A stretch of 10,494 nt of DNA. Source: Pseudomonadota bacterium. Its GTDB lineage: Bacteria; Verrucomicrobiota; Verrucomicrobiia; Chthoniobacterales; UBA6821. The DNA lies in NCBI GenBank assembly GCA_009928265.1, contig RFPR01000069.1, positions 1 through 10,494 of the forward strand, written 5' to 3'. Positions within the stretch are counted from its first letter, which is position 1. Every line of letters starts with the position of its first letter. The position numbers were made by a program, and so were the translations under genes. The notes under the pieces are model-generated. The model saw only the letters and a list, made by a program, of their open reading frames with translations, was not told the origin of the DNA and ran no database searches. Below, one piece after another: positions 8,018 through 10,494 of this stretch.

Positions 8018-8051
8018 GCATGTTAGTCTTTATTGCAATAGAATAACATGC
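8018..8051. repeat. Nested palindrome between the integrase relic and attI
   Basis: GCATGTTA (8018..8025) is an exact inverted match to TAACATGC (8044..8051). Between them lies a perfect ten-base palindrome TATTGCAATA (8031..8040). The whole is a nearly continuous inverted repeat of 34 bases. It lies where the integrase promoter, cassette promoter and extra integrase-binding sites of an attI would be. It could be an operator or part of attI. TTGCAA at 8033..8038 could serve as a weak -35 element in either direction; I see no convincing partner. Confidence 0.5.
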
Positions 8052-8071
8052 CATTCTAAAACACGTTAGCA
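8052..8071 (+). other. attI-like recombination site (integron insertion point)
   Basis: The core reads CTAAAACACGTTAGC (8056..8070). Class 1 integron attI ends CTAAAACAAAGTTAGGC, so the left simple site CTAAAAC and right core GTTAG are both kept, with one base less between them. The crossover would fall after G8065. GTTAGCA (8065..8071) is an exact reverse complement of the left R box of the cassette 1 attC, as required if cassette 1 inserted here. The first gene starts 16 bases further on and has no Shine-Dalgarno. Confidence 0.72.
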
Positions 8072-8086
8072 AACATATAAAGCTCT

Positions 8087-9058
8087 ATGGCAAAACCGCG
8101 TATATTCATTAGCTCAACATATTATGACTTAAAATATGTTAGGGAAGAACTTGATCGGTTCACTAGAGAGCTTGGTTATGAACCAATACGCCATGAGGCC
8201 GGTCACATACCATATGGGTCGCAAGATGCTCCCGAGAAGTATGCATACCGCGAAGTTGAGTCATGTGATATTTTAGTCTGCATAGTTGGAGGACGCTTTG
8301 GAACGGAATCAAGAGATGGAGCGAGATCTATTACCCAAACAGAATTAAAACATGCCTTGGATAAAGGCATTCAAGTTTTCATTATGATCGATTATGCAGT
8401 GCAAACTGAATATCAGACATATCTAATCAATAAAGATAATGTGAGTACAAAGTATCGACATGCTGATGATAGGCGAGTTTTCGAGTTTATCGAGCATGTT
8501 TACAGCTTGCCTAACAACAATCCCATTTTTACATTTAGCACATCAAAGGATATATTAAGTTTTTTGAAAGAGCAGTGGGCTGGACTTTTCCAAAGGTTTC
8601 TTTCTGATAAGCGCAGAACAGAGGAAGTCCGTGTTCTTAATGAGATGAAGACCATAGCCGCAACTCTTCAGCAACTGGTCACATATCTCTCGTCTGAATC
8701 TAAGGACAAAGATGAGATTATTAAAAATATTCTATTGATAAATCATCCAGCTTTCCGTCGCTTTGCTTCGCTTACTGGAACCAACTATCGCGTATTTTTT
8801 CAGACAAGAGCTGAACTTGATACGTGGCTTGCAGCGAAAGGATATAGGCAGGTAACTTCTGATTCATTTGATGACGGTAGTCTAGCTGAATGGTATCGTA
8901 GTCAAAAAAATGAATACGTTAGAATGACCCATGAGCTATTCGACGAAGATGGTCGGCTCAAACCATTTTCGGAGGAACAGTGGGATGATAACTGGCTCAC
9001 AATACATAAAACACCAGAAACACCTTCAGCTCAGCCTGACGATGATATACCATTCTGA
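8087..9058 (+). CDS. DUF4062 protein with an SSB-like C-terminal tip (integron cassette 1)
   Basis: 323 aa. Residues 3-100 are a DUF4062 domain: KPRIFISSTYYDLKYVREEL, then IRHEAGHIPYGSQDAPEKY, SCDILVCIVGGRFGTES and a final strand IQVFIMIDY. This domain has a Rossmann/TIR-like layout and occurs at the N-terminus of many predicted immune or conflict proteins. No NTPase domain follows; a helical, probably coiled-coil stretch comes next (about 178-215). The C-terminal part (FFQTRAELDTWLAAKGYRQV to the end) is not recognised. The protein ends in PDDDIPF, and DDDIPF is identical to the tip by which bacterial SSB binds its partner enzymes. No Shine-Dalgarno is seen. Composition is AT-rich, typical of a cassette. 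A defence role is inference from domain type and setting. Confidence 0.88.
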   Translation: MAKPRIFISSTYYDLKYVREELDRFTRELGYEPIRHEAGHIPYGSQDAPEKYAYREVESCDILVCIVGGRFGTESRDGARSITQTELKHALDKGIQVFIMIDYAVQTEYQTYLINKDNVSTKYRHADDRRVFEFIEHVYSLPNNNPIFTFSTSKDILSFLKEQWAGLFQRFLSDKRRTEEVRVLNEMKTIAATLQQLVTYLSSESKDKDEIIKNILLINHPAFRRFASLTGTNYRVFFQTRAELDTWLAAKGYRQVTSDSFDDGSLAEWYRSQKNEYVRMTHELFDEDGRLKPFSEEQWDDNWLTIHKTPETPSAQPDDDIPF

Positions 9059-9077
9059 TATTAATTCAAAATAATGA

Positions 9078-9168
9078 TGCTAACCAATCACTTGAGCGAA
9101 CGCACCAGCGCAGCCGACTCTGGTTTCAGAGAGACGATTTAAGCGGCGCTCAATTCAAACTGTTAGGC
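9078..9168 (+). other. attC site of cassette 1
   Basis: Left R box TGCTAAC (9078..9084) and right R box GTTAGGC (9162..9168) pair over CTAAC/GTTAG. L boxes TTGAGCG (9092..9098) and CGCTCAA (9147..9153) pair exactly over seven bases. Spacers are seven and eight bases, so the strands do not match perfectly, as in attC. The centre has a hairpin, CTCTG (9118..9122) with CAGAG (9127..9131) around GTTT. The total is about 91 bases, within the attC range. The crossover would be between G9162 and T9163. Confidence 0.88.
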
Positions 9169-9174
9169 AGTATT

Positions 9175-9456
9175 ATGAAACTAAATACAGAACAACATGC
9201 AAAGCTCACGAAATTCGTGGGAGAAAAGTGGCAACCACCTTTCCAGTGTCCGTATTGTCGCATGAACAATTGGAATATCACCAAAGAGGTATTTCAGCTA
9301 ACGGAGTTTTCAAGCGGAGGACTCGTCATCGGGGGGCCGGTCGTTCCGCTGGCACCAGTAACATGCAATAACTGCGGTCATACGGTGCTCCTGAACGCAA
9401 TAATTGCTGGCGTCGTAGAACCAAAAATAGAGGAGACGAAGCATGATGCAAAATGA
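9175..9456 (+). CDS. Zinc-ribbon protein of unknown function (integron cassette 2, gene 1)
   Basis: 93 aa. Two CxxC pairs, CPYC (Cys25, Cys28) and CNNC (Cys64, Cys67, then GH), would form a zinc ribbon. Between them is TEFSSGGLVIGGPVVPLAPVTC, Gly/Val-rich and probably beta. I recall similar small proteins in many bacteria without a known function. It starts 12 bases after the cassette boundary, so the AGG of the recombination core lies just before ATG and may help initiation. It overlaps the next gene by 14 bases; the two are probably translated together and may act as a pair. Confidence 0.82.
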   Translation: MKLNTEQHAKLTKFVGEKWQPPFQCPYCRMNNWNITKEVFQLTEFSSGGLVIGGPVVPLAPVTCNNCGHTVLLNAIIAGVVEPKIEETKHDAK

Positions 9457-9850
9457 CAATATCCAGTTATCGCCTAGGCAAATCACGACAGTAGCTCCAC
9501 AAGACACAACAGAAATTCAGCTTAGACTTATCGACTGGAGACGAATTTATCGGAAAGTAAAAAGCATTTCACCAGGAGTATCTGGGCGAGAGCTTTTTGC
9601 AGGAGTGTTGTGGGGGATCACAGGCTCTGCGCTCTTGTCGTTACTTCCTCTCTATCAGGCCACGCAGTCTACAGAACCATGGGTGAAGCCCACTTTCTGG
9701 CTAGTTTCTGCAGCATCCCTCATTGTAGGCATCGTTGTTTGGATAGGCTCTAAGGATTACACTAAAGATGTAAAAGTGGTTCGTGATGAGATCGTGGTAG
9801 ACATGAAAGAAATTCATTCCCTTTATTTCCCGGGAGAGGACTTGAATTAG
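9443..9850 (+). CDS. Two-helix membrane protein (integron cassette 2, gene 2)
   Basis: 135 aa, family not recognised. The N-terminal 50 residues are soluble. Two membrane segments follow: about 52-70 (FAGVLWGITGSALLSLLPL) and 84-102 (TFWLVSAASLIVGIVVWIG). The soluble tail (VKVVRDEIVVDMKEIHSLYF) ends at 135. GAGGAG nine bases before ATG 9443 is the best Shine-Dalgarno in the array; ATG 9446 is an alternative. The order zinc-ribbon then membrane protein, with overlapping frames in one cassette, suggests a two-component function, perhaps a membrane-acting module controlled by the partner. That is speculation. Confidence 0.8.
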   Translation: MMQNDNIQLSPRQITTVAPQDTTEIQLRLIDWRRIYRKVKSISPGVSGRELFAGVLWGITGSALLSLLPLYQATQSTEPWVKPTFWLVSAASLIVGIVVWIGSKDYTKDVKVVRDEIVVDMKEIHSLYFPGEDLN

Positions 9851-9862
9851 CATGAGACAAAT

Positions 9863-9923
9863 GCCTCACAGGGTGCTGCTTCCATTGCCTAGAAGATCGC
9901 TATCAAGCAGCCTATAGCTGGCA
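9863..9923 (+). other. Degraded attC-like site ending cassette 2
   Basis: The order is GCCTCAC (9863..9869), five bases, GCTGCTT (9875..9881), 23 bases, AAGCAGC (9905..9911), five bases, GCTGGCA (9917..9923). The L-box pair is exact. GCCTCAC differs by one base from GCCTAAC, which is what the cassette 2 start (GTTAGGC) predicts for its left R box. The right R box is poor: GCTGGCA against GTTRRRY. It could be a decayed attC or simply a hairpin terminator, though no T-run follows. Confidence 0.42.
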
Positions 9924-9933
9924 CCATTTCCGC

Positions 9934-10194
9934 TCATCTCAAAATCTCCGCACGGGTAGCCCTGCGAGTGGCCCCCAGGGCCTCCAGCAATTCGTTCTTA
10001 CGGAAGAGCCGGTGCTTGCCGAGTTTGTAGCTCGGAAGGAGCCCCATCTGGACATACTGCTGCATCGATCGCTCGGGGATACCGAGCCACTGAGCAGCGG
10101 CCTTGGTATTGATGAATTCCGACTTGGGATGAGCCCCCGGAGGATCCCCCTTTGGCTGAATGACTGAGCTCAGCAGACGCAGTGCTTCGCTCAT
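9934..10194 (-). CDS. Excisionase-type helix-turn-helix DNA-binding protein
   Basis: 86 aa from ATG 10194. The domain FINTKAAAQWLGIPERSMQQ, then VQMGLLPSYKLGKHRLFRKNELLEAL, is the winged helix-turn-helix of the MerR/excisionase (HTH_17) type: TKAAAQWLGIPERSMQQYV recognition helices, then LPSYKLGKHRLFRK wing. Such proteins act as excisionases or transcription regulators. AGGAGG nine bases upstream favours ATG 10194. ATG 10242 overlaps the upstream stop as ATGA and adds 16 Gly/Arg-rich residues, so it remains possible. With the recombinase at 6228 it could form the mobility pair of an island, but the two are not adjacent. Confidence 0.82.
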   Translation of the reverse strand: MSEALRLLSSVIQPKGDPPGAHPKSEFINTKAAAQWLGIPERSMQQYVQMGLLPSYKLGKHRLFRKNELLEALGATRRATRAEILR

Positions 10195-10238
10195 GTTCTG
10201 GGGCCTCCTCCGACCCTCCCCGAGGTTGTGCTCCAAGC

Positions 10239-10442
10239 TCATCGTTCACCTGGAAGTTGGTAGCCCGTGGAGCGAAGGAATCGCTGGGCTTTCTTGAGGA
10301 TGAATTCCTCATGCAGCTCGGCTCGAAGCGTCGGTCGGATCATCTCCCGGAGATAGCCGAGGATCTCGGCCTGCTCCGGCTTCTCCAACCAAGTTTTCAC
10401 CTTGGTCAGATCATCAGTTTTGCTGGGTGCTTTTGGTGGCAT
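10239..10442 (-). CDS. Small protein of unknown function, first gene of the helix-turn-helix pair
   Basis: 67 aa from ATG 10442, charged and mostly helical: WLEKPEQAEILGYLREMI, then RAELHEEFILKKAQRFLRS. No family is recognised. An in-frame TTG at 10451 is also possible, but ATG is preferred. It lies directly upstream of the helix-turn-helix gene and its TGA overlaps an ATG of that frame (ATGA), so the two are likely one transcript. A strong inverted repeat covers its start codon. It could be a regulator or a partner of the helix-turn-helix protein. Confidence 0.65.
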   Translation of the reverse strand: MPPKAPSKTDDLTKVKTWLEKPEQAEILGYLREMIRPTLRAELHEEFILKKAQRFLRSTGYQLPGER

Positions 10443-10452
10443 AGCCACCAAA
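10432..10452. promoter_or_regulatory. Inverted repeat covering the start codon of the 67-aa gene
   Basis: TTTGGTGGC (10432..10440) and GCCACCAAA (10444..10452) are exact nine-base inverted copies with ATA between. The repeat includes ATG 10442 and the bases before it. In RNA it would fold into a tight hairpin hiding the start; in DNA it could be an operator. Confidence 0.5.
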
Positions 10453-10476
10453 TAAAACAGATCTACAGAGGCATGG

Positions 10477-10494
10477 TGCTCCCGATCGGGAGCA
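10477..10494. promoter_or_regulatory. Perfect 18-base palindrome at the right edge
   Basis: TGCTCCCGATCGGGAGCA reads the same on both strands with no loop, 35 bases upstream of ATG 10442. It is a good candidate for a dimer-bound operator for the leftward pair. It ends exactly at the window edge, so a longer repeat cannot be excluded. Confidence 0.5.

Larger units (their letters stand above)
7690..9923. mobile_element. Small integron: truncated integrase, attI-like site, two cassettes
   Basis: Layout seen: leftward integrase N-terminus, attI-like core, cassette 1 (8066..9162) with one gene and a clear attC, cassette 2 (from 9163) with two genes and a degraded attC-like end. All cassette genes read rightward, away from the integrase, with very short leaders, as in integrons. 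The stretch from about 8005 to 9860 is visibly more AT-rich than both sides, and its codon choice differs from the flanking recombinase and helix-turn-helix genes. Without a catalytic integrase the array is likely immobile unless complemented in trans. Confidence 0.72.

Noticed and set aside
9310..9507. Leftward open frame of 65 codons inside cassette 2
   Set aside because: It is a shadow of the two rightward cassette genes, against the direction of the array, with no recognisable content.
1..10494. CRISPR array, rRNA or tRNA genes, insertion sequence transposase
   Set aside because: No regularly spaced repeats, no tRNA or rRNA signatures and no transposase motifs were seen on either strand.

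Overview
The window looks like part of a GC-rich bacterial chromosome carrying an acquired, more AT-rich insert. Verrucomicrobiota or a related PVC-group bacterium is my best guess. It rests only on protein resemblance (the FmdB-like protein without cysteines, the form of the tyrosine recombinase, the scarcity of Shine-Dalgarno sites) and is an inference.

Left part, 1 to about 6125, is housekeeping DNA. A glutamate synthase large subunit gene (gltB) runs leftward and leaves the window. Its open frame of 915 codons has no stop inside the window. Upstream of it is a near-consensus sigma-54 promoter plus two inverted repeats. Divergent from gltB is a tightly coupled three-gene operon: aldo/keto reductase of the YghZ type, MFS transporter, and RluE-type 23S rRNA pseudouridine synthase. 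Stop and start codons overlap at both junctions (TTGA, ATGA). A small FmdB-like gene converges on the operon.

Middle and right part, about 6190 to 10494, is accessory DNA. It holds a 466-aa tyrosine recombinase. Next to it is what I read as a small chromosomal integron. A leftward ORF of 104 aa resembles the N-terminal domain of an integron integrase and stops before any catalytic domain. It is followed by an attI-like site that closely resembles the class 1 attI core, then by rightward cassettes. Cassette 1 (8066..9162) encodes a DUF4062 protein ending in DDDIPF, the tip sequence of bacterial single-stranded DNA-binding protein (SSB). It closes with a well-formed attC at 9078..9168. The first seven bases at the cassette 1 boundary (GTTAGCA) are exactly complementary to the left R box of its attC (TGCTAAC), as expected for a genuine integron cassette. 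Cassette 2 encodes an overlapping pair: a zinc-ribbon protein and a two-helix membrane protein. It ends at a degraded attC-like structure (9863..9923).

At the right end the composition is GC-rich again. A leftward pair encodes a 67-aa protein of unknown function and an excisionase-type helix-turn-helix protein. Two strong palindromes lie at and upstream of the pair's first start codon.

How the parts may work together: the recombinase and the excisionase-like gene could be the mobility functions of an island that carries or captured the integron. With its own integrase truncated, the integron is probably frozen unless an integrase acts from elsewhere. The cassette cargo looks like defence or conflict genes, but that is inferred from domain type, not shown.
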